A DNA stretch of 64,000 bases from Polaromonas sp. JS666 (GTDB taxonomy: Bacteria > Pseudomonadota > Gammaproteobacteria > Burkholderiales > Burkholderiaceae_C), in NCBI RefSeq assembly GCF_900103405.1, contig NZ_FNHX01000013.1, positions 1 through 64,000 of the forward strand, in the 5' to 3' direction. How positions within the stretch are numbered: the stretch's first letter is position 1; each line of letters starts with the position of its first letter. The notes beneath the pieces were generated by a model. The model did not search any database. It saw nothing but the letters and a program-made list of their open reading frames with translations, and was not told the DNA's origin. A program made the position numbers and the translations under genes. Positions 36,608 through 43,780 of this stretch are shown piece after piece.

Positions 36608-37051
36608 TTACACGTCATTCGCAAAGACTCGCCGTTTTTCGACAACTATGTCAGCGGGCAAGTCGCCGTTGTCCGATGCGCGCAGAGACACCTCGACCTC
36701 CCCTGGGTTTTCAGGATCATCGAACTCCTTCATCACTACCCCGTGAGCGGTGAGCTCGCCTTCGTCGACGACGAAGACATACCCGTCTTCCATGCCGCCG
36801 CTGGTCGCGAAATGACATGCAACCTTTTCCACTCTGGTGAAGGAAACCCAACAACCGCCGTATAGACCACTCTCGATATGGTGCGCCCTCACCGCATTGT
36901 TCTCGGAAGCTACCCGCTCGAACTGCCCCTTGCGCTCGCGAACCGTTCCATCGCGGTGCATCGTGACAGCGTTGCTTGACCCCTTCGGCCGAAGCGCGCC
37001 CCCGTTCCGCTCGTCGTCGGCGTCACACACGCCGCGGTAAAGATGAGCCAT
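36608..37051 (-). CDS. Predicted ADP-ribosyltransferase-fold protein (R-S-E signature), possible toxin
   Basis: A 147-residue protein with three spaced elements of arginine-type ADP-ribosyltransferases. YRG at residues 5-7 supplies the NAD-binding arginine. SGLYGGCWVSFTRVEKVACH followed by FATS matches the S-x-T-x...FA core. GEVEVSLRA near 116-124 fits the E-x-E catalytic loop. No signal peptide is seen. It starts 13 nt after an attC-type core site and ends just before a related core, so it looks like a gene cassette. Such proteins are often toxins modifying proteins, RNA or DNA; an immunity role for a neighbour is untested. Function is inferred from motifs alone. Confidence 0.6.
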   Translation of the reverse strand: MAHLYRGVCDADDERNGGALRPKGSSNAVTMHRDGTVRERKGQFERVASENNAVRAHHIESGLYGGCWVSFTRVEKVACHFATSGGMEDGYVFVVDEGELTAHGVVMKEFDDPENPGEVEVSLRASDNGDLPADIVVEKRRVFANDV

Positions 37052-37064
37052 CGCACCCTACGAC

Positions 37065-37142
37065 GTACAACGTTCCACGTAAAGAGCAGCCACAAGTGGG
37101 CGAAGCCCGCTCGTGGACGTCCCCTTGACGGACGGGTTAGGC
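37065..37142 (-). other. Putative integron attC recombination site (78 bp)
   Basis: Read on the minus strand it begins with GCCTAAC (R'' type, 37142-37136) and ends with GTTGTAC (R' type, 37071-37065). Between them are CCGTCCGTCAAGGGGACG and, near the far end, ACGTGGAAC, which is the layout of chromosomal attC sites, and a central hairpin CCAC...GGGC-TTC-GCCC...GTGG. The zinc-ribbon gene stop codon TAA lies within GCCTAAC, as is common for cassettes. R' is imperfect (GTTGTAC instead of GTTRRRY). Confidence 0.65.
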
Positions 37143-37478
37143 ACCTGACGCTCCCAACTGTCTGAGCTGAATTTCAAGCTGCTCCGGCTCGGCGGTGAGT
37201 TGATGCTCCATGACCCCTGAAATTGGCTGCCACCAAGTCGGAACGAGTGAAGAAGAGTGCTCATATGCTTTGCAGAAGGTACACCACTCCCAGCACGCCC
37301 CAACGCCGGAATAGCCGGGACGAGAGAGCTTGGGTGAAGCTTTGCCATAGTACCTATGGAGGCCGCTGTGTCCGCAGCAGGGGCAGGCGGCAGACAACTT
37401 GAGGCCCTCAGTCGAGTCCGCAAAAACTTGCTGCCATTGGGCTCGACTTTTCTCTGGAACGCCACTCCACTTTGCCAT
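37137..37478 (-). CDS. Small zinc-ribbon-like cassette protein
   Basis: A 113-residue protein if started at ATG 37478, which lies 9 nt after the core site GTTAGGC (37494-37488). A longer reading from 37523 would cross that core site and is unlikely. It has two cysteine pairs spaced like a zinc ribbon (ACPCCGHSGLHRYYG and WEWCTFCKAYEH) and a conserved-looking VPTWW. Similar small cysteine proteins occur beside toxin genes, so an immunity or antitoxin role for the adjacent ART-like protein is possible but only positional. Its stop falls inside the attC site. Confidence 0.65.
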   Translation of the reverse strand: MAKWSGVPEKSRAQWQQVFADSTEGLKLSAACPCCGHSGLHRYYGKASPKLSRPGYSGVGACWEWCTFCKAYEHSSSLVPTWWQPISGVMEHQLTAEPEQLEIQLRQLGASGA

Positions 37479-37487
37479 TGTTGAGGT

Positions 37488-37494
37488 GCCTAAC
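37488..37494 (-). other. Cassette-boundary core site GTTAGGC
   Basis: On the minus strand GTTAGGC sits 9 nt before the zinc-ribbon gene start and is the exact complement of the R'' core GCCTAAC at 37136-37142, as expected for the two ends of one inserted cassette. Upstream DNA (to 37690) shows no second R'' core and no integrase, so I cannot tell whether it is the end of an attI or of a lost attC. Confidence 0.55.
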
Positions 37495-37523
37495 ATAATG
37501 TATACGGCAAGGTGCCGCAGCAT

Positions 37524-37699
37524 AACTTGGCGAGTTCACCCACAAAAACTGGCATTGAGACTTGTCTCAGTTTTCCCCGTTAAAAATAGCGAAAGACCCA
37601 ACACTTGCATCAATGATGCGCTCCAGATTCTCAGCGATTCTCGACCAAATGCCTTGGTTTGAGCATCCCCTCATCTGAGGAAGGCCCAATGCGAAGGGT
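37524..37699. other. Non-coding gap beside the cassette island
   Basis: This 176-bp AT-richer stretch has no supportable gene. It contains the palindrome TGAGACTTGTCTCA (37556-37569) and CCTCATCTGAGG near 37669-37680. These could be part of the island boundary or the 3' end of the ArsR transcript; nothing decisive is visible. Confidence 0.4.
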
Positions 37700-38464
37700 T
37701 CAGGCGGCGCGTAACGCGGTCCCTGCCCGCGCAGGAAGCGCATCCCCCTCCGTCACCTGCCGCCAGCTTTCCTGCCCCATCCAGCCACGCAACGCCATCA
37801 CGCCCCTGGGCGTGATCTCCAGCGCGCGCATGCCCTGGCGGCGCATCAGCCAGCCGCTGTCCAGGCAGTGCACACAGATCAGCGTGCCTAGCTGCCCGGC
37901 GACATGAAAACGCCGCTCACTCCAGTCCAGGCAGGGCCGGCAATAAGGCCGTCGGGTGTTGGTGGCCACCGGCGAGGCTGAGAGCTCAATGCCCAGGCGC
38001 GCCAGCACGGCGCCGGCCTTGTCGGTCAAATGGCCGGCTTCGCCGTCAAAAACCATCGCGCCGTCGGCCAGAAGGTGCTGGGCAATGGCCACGCCGAGGC
38101 GCCCGGCGATGTGGTCGTAGCAGCTGCGTGCCAAACGCATGGCGGCGTCCTTGGGGCCGGGCACCACCGCGCGGCGCACGGCTGGCGCGTTCTGCGCCGC
38201 GAGTTGCGTGATGCCTTCGAGCACGCGGGCCACCTCGGGCGAGGCCAGCCGGTGGTAGCGGTGCCGGCCGCGCTGCTCCACGCGCAGCAGGCCGCCTTCG
38301 ACCAGCAGCGCGAGGTGGCGGCTGGCAGTCTGCGGCGAGACATTGCCGGCGCCGGCCAGTTCATGGGCGGTGAGCGAACGGCCGTCCAGCAGCTCCATCA
38401 GCATGGCGGTGCGGGCCGGTTCGCCGACCAGGGAGGCGATATGGGCTATCTGGTTGGTGTTCAT
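37700..38464 (-). CDS. ArsR-family winged-helix regulator with long C-terminal domain
   Basis: This 254-residue protein has an ArsR-type helix-turn-helix in its first 80 residues (IASLVGEPARTAMLMELLDG, SPQTASRHLALLVEGGLL). The extra C-terminal part of about 150 residues includes a CRPCLDWSERRFHVAGQLGT segment of unknown role with cysteines that might bind metal or sense redox state. It is divergent from the MFS gene (gap about 100 nt), which is probably its target. Confidence 0.85.
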   Translation of the reverse strand: MNTNQIAHIASLVGEPARTAMLMELLDGRSLTAHELAGAGNVSPQTASRHLALLVEGGLLRVEQRGRHRYHRLASPEVARVLEGITQLAAQNAPAVRRAVVPGPKDAAMRLARSCYDHIAGRLGVAIAQHLLADGAMVFDGEAGHLTDKAGAVLARLGIELSASPVATNTRRPYCRPCLDWSERRFHVAGQLGTLICVHCLDSGWLMRRQGMRALEITPRGVMALRGWMGQESWRQVTEGDALPARAGTALRAA

Positions 38465-38568
38465 GCTGCAACCTTAGCAGTATCAAGAAGGCCATGCTTC
38501 GCTCCAGGGCGAAGCATTGCAGGCCCTCTTCACCGCACCATGGAGCCATGCCCTTCAAGGAAAAACCC

Positions 38569-39855
38569 ATGGAACTGCCCCTCACCCCCACCCTGCAGCC
38601 ACCCGCACCGCGCCCCTTTTTTGGCGCGACCGTGGTGCGCGCCGCCTTTGTGCTCGCGATCTTCGGCTGGGGCCTGGGTTTTTACAGCCCGGCGATTTTT
38701 TTGCATGCGGTGATCGCGCGCACCGGCTGGGCGCTGCCACTGGTATCCAGCGCTGTGACTTTTCACTTTTTGTTCGGCGCGGGCGTGGTGGCCTGCCTGC
38801 CGCGCATCCATGCGCGCCTCGGTGTGGCCGCCAGCACAGCTATGGGCGCCGCCGCGCTGGCGCTGGGACTGATGGGCTGGGCTTTGGCCACGCAGCCCTG
38901 GCAGTTGTTCGCGGCCGCGCTGCTGACGGGCGGCGGCTGGGTCACCATGGGCGCGGCCGGTATCAACGCCATCATCTCGCCGTGGTTTGCGCGCGGCCGG
39001 CCCATGGCGCTGGCCAAGGCCTATAACGGCGCCAGCCTGGGCGGGGTGATTTTTTCGCCGCTGTGGGGAGCGCTGATTGGAGCGATGGGCTTTACCGCCG
39101 CCAGCGTGCTGGTGGGTGCCACCATGCTGACCGTGGTGCTGGGCCTCAGCTTTTTTGTGGTGGCGCAGACACCCGAGCACCTGGGCCAGCGGCCCGACGG
39201 CGATGCGCCGGGTGCGCCTTCGCCCAGCCTGACCTCGGCGCAGGCCAGGCCGCTGCCGGGCTGGCTGCTGTGGCGCGACCGCGGCTTTCGCACGCTGGCC
39301 GCAGCCATGGCGCTGAGCCTGTTCGCGCAGGCCGGCCTGATCACACATCTGTATTCGCTGCTGGTCTTTGCGCTGGGCGCCCAGGGTGCGGGCCTGGCGA
39401 TGGCGCTGGCGACGGCCTGCGCCATAGGCGGGCGCACGGTGGTCGCCAAATGCATGCCGGCCGGCGCCGAGCGACGGCTGGTCGCGAGCGTGAGTTATGC
39501 GGTGCAGATTGCCGGCTCGCTGGCCTTGGCCTGCGCGGCGGAACAGCAAAGCGCGCTGATCCTGCTGGGCGTGGTGCTGTTTGGTGTCGGCATAGGCAAC
39601 GCGACCTCGCTGCCGCCGCTGGTGGCGCAGGTGGAGTTCGTCAAAGAGGACGTGGCGCGTGTGGTGGCGCTCATTGTCGCCATGTCGCAGGGTCTGTGGG
39701 CACTGGCGCCGGCGACGTTTGCCTTGCTGCTGGTCAGCGGCAGCGGAGCCCCGGCGCACCTGGGCGCGGGCACAGGCCTGTACTTCGGCGCGACGGTGTT
39801 GCTGCAGCTGGCGGCGATTGCCTGCATGCTGGGCGGGCGCAAGCCCGCGGGCTGA
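38569..39855 (+). CDS. MFS transporter
   Basis: A 428-residue major-facilitator protein with about twelve membrane segments, opening FFGATVVRAAFVLAIFGWGL and including a loop ARGRPMALAKAYNGASLGGV typical of the family. I chose ATG 38569 because AAGGA precedes it by 7 nt; ATG 38548 would add seven residues. Divergent from the ArsR-type gene, suggesting regulated efflux; substrate unknown. Confidence 0.85.
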   Translation: MELPLTPTLQPPAPRPFFGATVVRAAFVLAIFGWGLGFYSPAIFLHAVIARTGWALPLVSSAVTFHFLFGAGVVACLPRIHARLGVAASTAMGAAALALGLMGWALATQPWQLFAAALLTGGGWVTMGAAGINAIISPWFARGRPMALAKAYNGASLGGVIFSPLWGALIGAMGFTAASVLVGATMLTVVLGLSFFVVAQTPEHLGQRPDGDAPGAPSPSLTSAQARPLPGWLLWRDRGFRTLAAAMALSLFAQAGLITHLYSLLVFALGAQGAGLAMALATACAIGGRTVVAKCMPAGAERRLVASVSYAVQIAGSLALACAAEQQSALILLGVVLFGVGIGNATSLPPLVAQVEFVKEDVARVVALIVAMSQGLWALAPATFALLLVSGSGAPAHLGAGTGLYFGATVLLQLAAIACMLGGRKPAG

Positions 39856-39861
39856 GGCGTT

Positions 39862-41160
39862 TCAGGACAGGCGTGGCCTGGCGCCCGGCTCGCAGGCCGC
39901 GGCGCGCGCCAGCAGCAACTCGCGTTCACGCAGGTTGCGTGTCAGCGAGGCGGCGCGTTCGAACTCGGCATGGGCTTCGTCAAAGCGGCCCAGCTTGAAC
40001 AAAAAGTCGCCGCGCACGCTGGGCAGCAGGTGGTAGTTTTTCATCAAGGGCTCGGCCAGCAGCGCATCGGCCACCTCCAGCCCCGTGGCCGGGCCGAAGG
40101 CCATGGCCAGCGCCACGGCGCGATTCAGTTCCACCACCGGCGAGGGCGCGAGCTGCGCCAGCGCGTCGTAGAGTGCGGCGATGCGTTGCCAGTCGGTGTC
40201 GGCGCCGGTGGGCGCGCGCGCGTGGCAGGCGGCGATCGCGGCCTGCAGCGCATACGGCCCCAGCGCGCCGCCCAGGGCCTCGGCGCGCGCCAGCGCGGCC
40301 AGGCCGCGGCGTATCAGGATGTGGTCCCAGCGCGCGCGGTTCTGGTCCAGCAACAGAATCGGTTCGCCCGAAGGCCCGGTGCGCGCCTTGGCACGCGAGG
40401 CCTGGATTTCCATGAGGGCGACCAGGCCGTGCACTTCGGGTTCCTGCGTGGCGAGTTCGGCCAGCACGCGCCCCAGCCGCAAGGCCTCGTCGCACAGCGC
40501 GGGCCGCATCCAGTCGCCGCCCGAGGTGGCCGAGTAGCCTTCGTTGAAGATCAGGTAGATGACCTCCAGCACCGAGGCCAGCCGCGCGTTGCGCTCTTCG
40601 GGGCCGGGCACCTCAAAAGGCACGCGCGCCTCGGCCAGGGTGCGCTTGGCGCGCACGATGCGCTGGGCCACGGTGGGCTCGGGCACCAGGAAGGCGCGCG
40701 CGATCTCGTCGGTGCTCAGGCCGCCCAGCAGCCGCAGCGTGAGCGCGATGCGCGCCTCGGTGGACAGCACCGGGTGGCAGGCCGTGAAGATCAGCCGCAG
40801 CAGGTCGTCGCCGTAGTCGTCCGCGCCGTCGTCGCCGGAGCCGGGCTCGTCTACGTCGGCAAAAGCCATGTCCTGCTCCATCTCGAGTTCGCGGCCCAGC
40901 TCTTCATGCTTGAGCGCGAGCAGCTTGCGCCGCCGCAGGTAATCGATCGCGCGGTGCTTGGCGACGGCCATGAGCCAGGCGCCCGGGTTGTCCGGCACGC
41001 CCGTCTGGGGCCAGCGCTCCAGCGCCGTGACCAGCGCGTCCTGCGCGATCTCTTCGGCCAGGCCCACCTCCTGCACCATGCGCGCGACCTTGGCGATGAC
41101 CTTGGCCGACTCGATGCGCCAGACGGCGTCGATGGCGCGGTGGGTTTCATGGGATGCCAT
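39862..41160 (-). CDS. ECF42-type sigma factor with long C-terminal extension
   Basis: A 432-residue extracytoplasmic-function sigma factor. Regions 2 and 4 lie in about 1-190 (AEEIAQDALVTALERWPQTG, YLRRRKLL; region 4 near STDEIARAFLVPEPTVAQRI). The rest is a large helical extension (DUF6596/TPR-like), diagnostic of the ECF42 group. That group is known to sit with YciI/DGPF proteins and lack an anti-sigma factor; the extension is thought to control activity. It is the last gene of a minus-strand run behind a YciI gene (6-nt gap). Candidate cognate promoters are at 42272-42300 and 43692-43718. Confidence 0.9.
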   Translation of the reverse strand: MASHETHRAIDAVWRIESAKVIAKVARMVQEVGLAEEIAQDALVTALERWPQTGVPDNPGAWLMAVAKHRAIDYLRRRKLLALKHEELGRELEMEQDMAFADVDEPGSGDDGADDYGDDLLRLIFTACHPVLSTEARIALTLRLLGGLSTDEIARAFLVPEPTVAQRIVRAKRTLAEARVPFEVPGPEERNARLASVLEVIYLIFNEGYSATSGGDWMRPALCDEALRLGRVLAELATQEPEVHGLVALMEIQASRAKARTGPSGEPILLLDQNRARWDHILIRRGLAALARAEALGGALGPYALQAAIAACHARAPTGADTDWQRIAALYDALAQLAPSPVVELNRAVALAMAFGPATGLEVADALLAEPLMKNYHLLPSVRGDFLFKLGRFDEAHAEFERAASLTRNLRERELLLARAAACEPGARPRLS

Positions 41161-41166
41161 GCAGCC

Positions 41167-41598
41167 TCAGGCGCCCTTGTTTTTTCCGCTCGGCGCCTGC
41201 TGCATCTCGGTGAAGCCGGCAGCGGCCTCCTGCACGTCGGGCGGGAAGTCGCTCATCTCCTGCACCTGGCGCACTTCGATGACCTCGTTTTCACCGCCTG
41301 GGCAGCGCGAAGCCCACGCGATGGCTTCGGCGCGCGAAGCCACATTGATTATCCAGAAGCCGCCCAGCACCTCGCGGGCCTCGGCAAAGGGGCCGTCGAC
41401 CACGTGCGGCTTGCCGCCGGGAAAGCTCACGCGCGCGCCCATGGAGGGCGGGTGCAGGCCTTCGAGCGAAAGCAGCACGCCGGCTTTTTGCAACTCCTCG
41501 TTGTATTTCATCATCGCGGCCACGGCGTCGGCGCTGGGCAGGGTGCCGGCGGCGGCGCTTTCGTAGCCTTTGGGGATCATCAGCATCATGAATCGCAT
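41167..41598 (-). CDS. YciI-family (DGPF domain) protein
   Basis: A 143-residue YCII-related protein with the dimeric ferredoxin-like fold and the DGPF signature (VVDGPFAEAREVLGGFWI). AAGGAG precedes the start. It is encoded immediately before the ECF42 sigma factor. These proteins are thought to act on small molecules; for ECF42 clusters a signalling or stress role is suggested but not defined. Confidence 0.88.
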   Translation of the reverse strand: MRFMMLMIPKGYESAAAGTLPSADAVAAMMKYNEELQKAGVLLSLEGLHPPSMGARVSFPGGKPHVVDGPFAEAREVLGGFWIINVASRAEAIAWASRCPGGENEVIEVRQVQEMSDFPPDVQEAAAGFTEMQQAPSGKNKGA

Positions 41599-41629
41599 AT
41601 GAAGACTCCTTGGGTATGGGGTGGGTGGG

Positions 41630-42175
41630 TCAGCCTTGCTTTTCCGCGGCGGCCTTCATGGCGGCCAGGCCGGCTTCAAAGTCCTTGCCCACCATCTTGT
41701 CCATGTCGAAGAAGACATGCATGACCCGGGCCATCAGGGGCGCGGGGCCGGCCATCTCCCAGCTCACGGTGCTGCTGCCACCGGCCTGCGGCTGGATGCT
41801 GAACACCACCTTGTTGTGGGCCTCGAAGGGCTTGCTGAAGTTGAGGTCTATCTTGACGAGGGAGGACGGCTGGGACTCGGTGATCAGCATGTCGCCGACG
41901 CCGACCTCCTTGCTGTCCCAGGCGTAGGCCGCGCCCTTGCCGGCCGCCGGGCCGCTGAAGCTGCGCTTCATGGCCGGGTCTTTCTTCTCCCAGGGCGACC
42001 AGGCGCCCCAGTTTTTGTAGTCGTTGATCAGCGGAAAGATTTTTTCAGGCGGCGCCTGGATGCTTGCCTGGCGCTGGACGCGGAAGGTGTCGGGCTTGCC
42101 GGAGGCCAGCACCAGCACGGTCACGACAAAAAGCAGCACCAGGACGGCGGCAATGATGGCAATGGTCTTGAACAT
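41630..42175 (-). CDS. SRPBCC (START-like) polyketide-cyclase-type protein
   Basis: A 181-residue protein with one N-terminal membrane segment (IAIIAAVLVLLFVVTVLVLA) and a START/SRPBCC domain (SIQAPPEKIFPLINDYKNWG, WSPWEKKDPAMKRSF). It probably binds a hydrophobic ligand near the membrane. The first gene behind the sigma-type promoter at 42272-42300; followed by YciI and the ECF42 gene. Confidence 0.85.
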   Translation of the reverse strand: MFKTIAIIAAVLVLLFVVTVLVLASGKPDTFRVQRQASIQAPPEKIFPLINDYKNWGAWSPWEKKDPAMKRSFSGPAAGKGAAYAWDSKEVGVGDMLITESQPSSLVKIDLNFSKPFEAHNKVVFSIQPQAGGSSTVSWEMAGPAPLMARVMHVFFDMDKMVGKDFEAGLAAMKAAAEKQG

Positions 42176-42271
42176 AAAAATCCCCTTTTTTGGTGTTCGT
42201 TCACTTCATGAATAGGCGAGCGCCGGGTTCAAGGGGCCGGTTCGGCCCGCAAAAAAACGTCTGCTCACCGC

Positions 42272-42300
42272 TACGACGAACGGAAAACGCGAAATCGACA
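42272..42300 (-). promoter_or_regulatory. Predicted ECF42-dependent promoter (copy A)
   Basis: On the minus strand TGTCGA (42300-42295) is followed after 16 nt by CGTCGTA (42278-42272). The match to copy B upstream of the YciI gene at 43199 is near-complete in both boxes (TGTCGATTT and CGTTCGTCGTA are shared). I recall published ECF42 promoters with TGTCGA at -35 and a CGA/TC-type -10, which fits. It would drive SRPBCC, YciI and the sigma gene itself, so positive autoregulation. Assignment to this sigma is inference. Confidence 0.65.
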
Positions 42301-42307
42301 CGCCCGA

Positions 42308-42341
42308 CCAAAAAAATTTCAAAAATTTTTGGCCGCGGCCC
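42308..42341 (-). terminator. Possible terminator after the two-domain YciI gene
   Basis: Just past the stop of the minus-strand YciI fusion gene lies GGCCGCGGCC followed by long runs AAAAATTTTT and TTTTTTT (minus strand). The stem is short, so the call is weak. Its position between that gene and promoter A would keep the two transcription units separate. Confidence 0.35.
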
Positions 42342-42347
42342 TGAAGC

Positions 42348-43121
42348 TCAGGCCATGCCGAAGTCGGCGGCTTCATAGAGCAGCCGGATTTCGACCTCGA
42401 CCTCTTCGGTGTCGCTGAACGGAAACGGGTAGCCCAGGGCCCAGTCCACCGCGGCTTGCAGCGAGCGAGCCTGGATGATCCAGAAGCCGGCCAGCAATTC
42501 CTTGGCTTCGGCAAAAGGCCCGTCCATCACGCTTGGTTTACCCCGGGTGAATTTAAGGCGGGAGGCGCTGGCGCTGGGCTTGAGGCCCTCGCCCATGAGC
42601 AGCACGCCGGCCTTGACCGCATCGTCATTGTGTTGGGCCATGCGCCCCAGCCACTGGCTGTCGGGCACGGTGCCGGCTTCGGCCCTGTCGTTGGCCTTGA
42701 GCAAGATCATGAAGCGGCGAAAGCCTTCGGGCAGGGCCGGCGCGCCTTCGCCGCTGACACCACGCAGGCCGCCGGGGCAGCCGCCCTCGCGGATTTCCAG
42801 CGAGCTGTTGCCGTCGGCGTCTTCCTGCGGCCAGCGTTTGAGCCATTCGATGACTTCCTCGCGCGAGGCGGCTTCCACCATGGTGAAGCCGGCGATCAAC
42901 TCCTTGGACTCGGTGAAGGGGCCGTCGGTCACCGTGGGTTTGCCACCCGAAAAGCGGATGCGCGCGCCCTTGGAACTGGGCTGCAGCCCTTCGCCGCCCA
43001 GCAGCATGCCGGCTTTGGCCAGTTCTTCGTTGTAGGCGCCCATGGCGACCAGCAGCGCGGGGCTGGGCAGTTCGCCGGCTTCGGTCTCGGCATCGGCTTT
43101 GCGCAGGATCATGAATTGCAT
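42348..43121 (-). CDS. Tandem two-domain YciI/DGPF protein
   Basis: A 257-residue protein made of two YciI domains in a row. The first has TDGPFTESKELIAGF, the second MDGPFAEAKELLAGFWI; each carries its own DGPF signature, and they are joined by a short glycine-rich linker (GGCPGGLRGVSGEG). Single YciI proteins are about 100-140 residues and dimerise, so this looks like a covalently linked dimer. AGGAG precedes ATG 43121. It follows the YciI gene at 43199 and is probably driven by promoter B. Confidence 0.85.
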   Translation of the reverse strand: MQFMILRKADAETEAGELPSPALLVAMGAYNEELAKAGMLLGGEGLQPSSKGARIRFSGGKPTVTDGPFTESKELIAGFTMVEAASREEVIEWLKRWPQEDADGNSSLEIREGGCPGGLRGVSGEGAPALPEGFRRFMILLKANDRAEAGTVPDSQWLGRMAQHNDDAVKAGVLLMGEGLKPSASASRLKFTRGKPSVMDGPFAEAKELLAGFWIIQARSLQAAVDWALGYPFPFSDTEEVEVEIRLLYEAADFGMA

Positions 43122-43198
43122 GCTCAGGGTCTCCTCGGGGTGGCTGCACCTTGCTGCCGTCCCCCCGGTTTTTACCTCAAACGCAAGACCCGCGCGTT

Positions 43199-43624
43199 TC
43201 AGCGCTGCGCCTCGACCTGGCGGCGCAGGCGCTCCTCGGCCTCGCGCAACTCGGGCGTGAACTCGGCGCCGAAGTCTTCGGCCGAGAACACCTGGCGGAC
43301 CTCGATTTCGGCTTCGCTCTCCGGCGGAAAGGGGGCGCGCTTGACCCACTCAATCGCCTCTTCTTTCGACGAGACCTGCAGCATCCAGAAACCGGCCACC
43401 AGCTCCTTGGTTTCGGGGAAAGGCCCATCGACCACGGTGCGCTTGCCGCCGGAAAACTTGACGCGCGCGCCCTTGGAACTGGGGTGCAGGCCCTCACCCG
43501 CCAGCATGACGCCGGCCTTGACCAGCGATTCGTTGAACTTGCCCATGTCGGCCAGCAGTTGTTCGCTGGGCATTTCGCCGGCTTCGCTGTGTTTGTCGGC
43601 TTTGACGAGGACCATGAATTTCAT
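43199..43624 (-). CDS. YciI-family (DGPF domain) protein
   Basis: This 141-residue protein carries VVDGPFPETKELVAGFWM and the YciI fold. AAGGAG precedes the ATG. It is the first gene downstream of promoter B (43692-43718) and heads the unit YciI then tandem YciI. Its C terminus has an extra charged helix (LREAEERLRRQVEAQR). Confidence 0.88.
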   Translation of the reverse strand: MKFMVLVKADKHSEAGEMPSEQLLADMGKFNESLVKAGVMLAGEGLHPSSKGARVKFSGGKRTVVDGPFPETKELVAGFWMLQVSSKEEAIEWVKRAPFPPESEAEIEVRQVFSAEDFGAEFTPELREAEERLRRQVEAQR

Positions 43625-43691
43625 ATCGGACTCCTTTGGGTTGGGAGCGCTTGCCGGGACAGCCCCGGCAAAAATGCCGCTCTACCGGTAC

Positions 43692-43718
43692 GACGAACGG
43701 CCGGTGGGCAAATCGACA
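43692..43718 (-). promoter_or_regulatory. Predicted ECF42-dependent promoter (copy B)
   Basis: TGTCGA (minus strand 43718-43713), a 17-nt spacer, then CGTC (43695-43692) followed by GTACC. It shares TGTCGATTT and CGTTCGTCGTA with copy A at 42272-42300 although the spacers between differ in sequence, a pattern expected of two functional promoters of the same sigma factor. It lies about 70 nt upstream of the YciI ATG at 43624. Confidence 0.65.
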
Positions 43719-43780
43719 ATATGGCGACGTCTTTTTTTTCGGCTTTTTTGTAACAGCGCCGGGACACCGACGTGCGGCGC

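Larger units (their letters stand above)
35888..37494. mobile_element. Lower-GC island resembling integron gene cassettes (no integrase present)
   Basis: Composition drops sharply between priA and the ArsR gene, and every gene in the interval runs on the minus strand. Cassette-style core sites (GTTRRRY or its complement) occur at 35888-35894 (GTTGGAC), 37065-37071 (GTACAAC) and 37488-37494 (GCCTAAC), and a related site at 36582-36588 (GTTGTAT). Each small gene begins a few bases after one core and ends at the complement of its own core. No intI gene is in or near the interval, so this would be an orphan cassette group rather than a working integron. Confidence 0.6.

Noticed and set aside
37058-37465. 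An alternative 135-codon minus-strand frame across the attC site
   Set aside because: It runs over the attC-like site in a different frame from the zinc-ribbon gene; the latter has cysteine motifs and cassette-compatible start and stop.
37495-37690. A possible attI site upstream of the first cassette core
   Set aside because: No integrase gene and no recognisable attI repeats; only the GTTAGGC core is evident, so I could not distinguish it from a lost attC.
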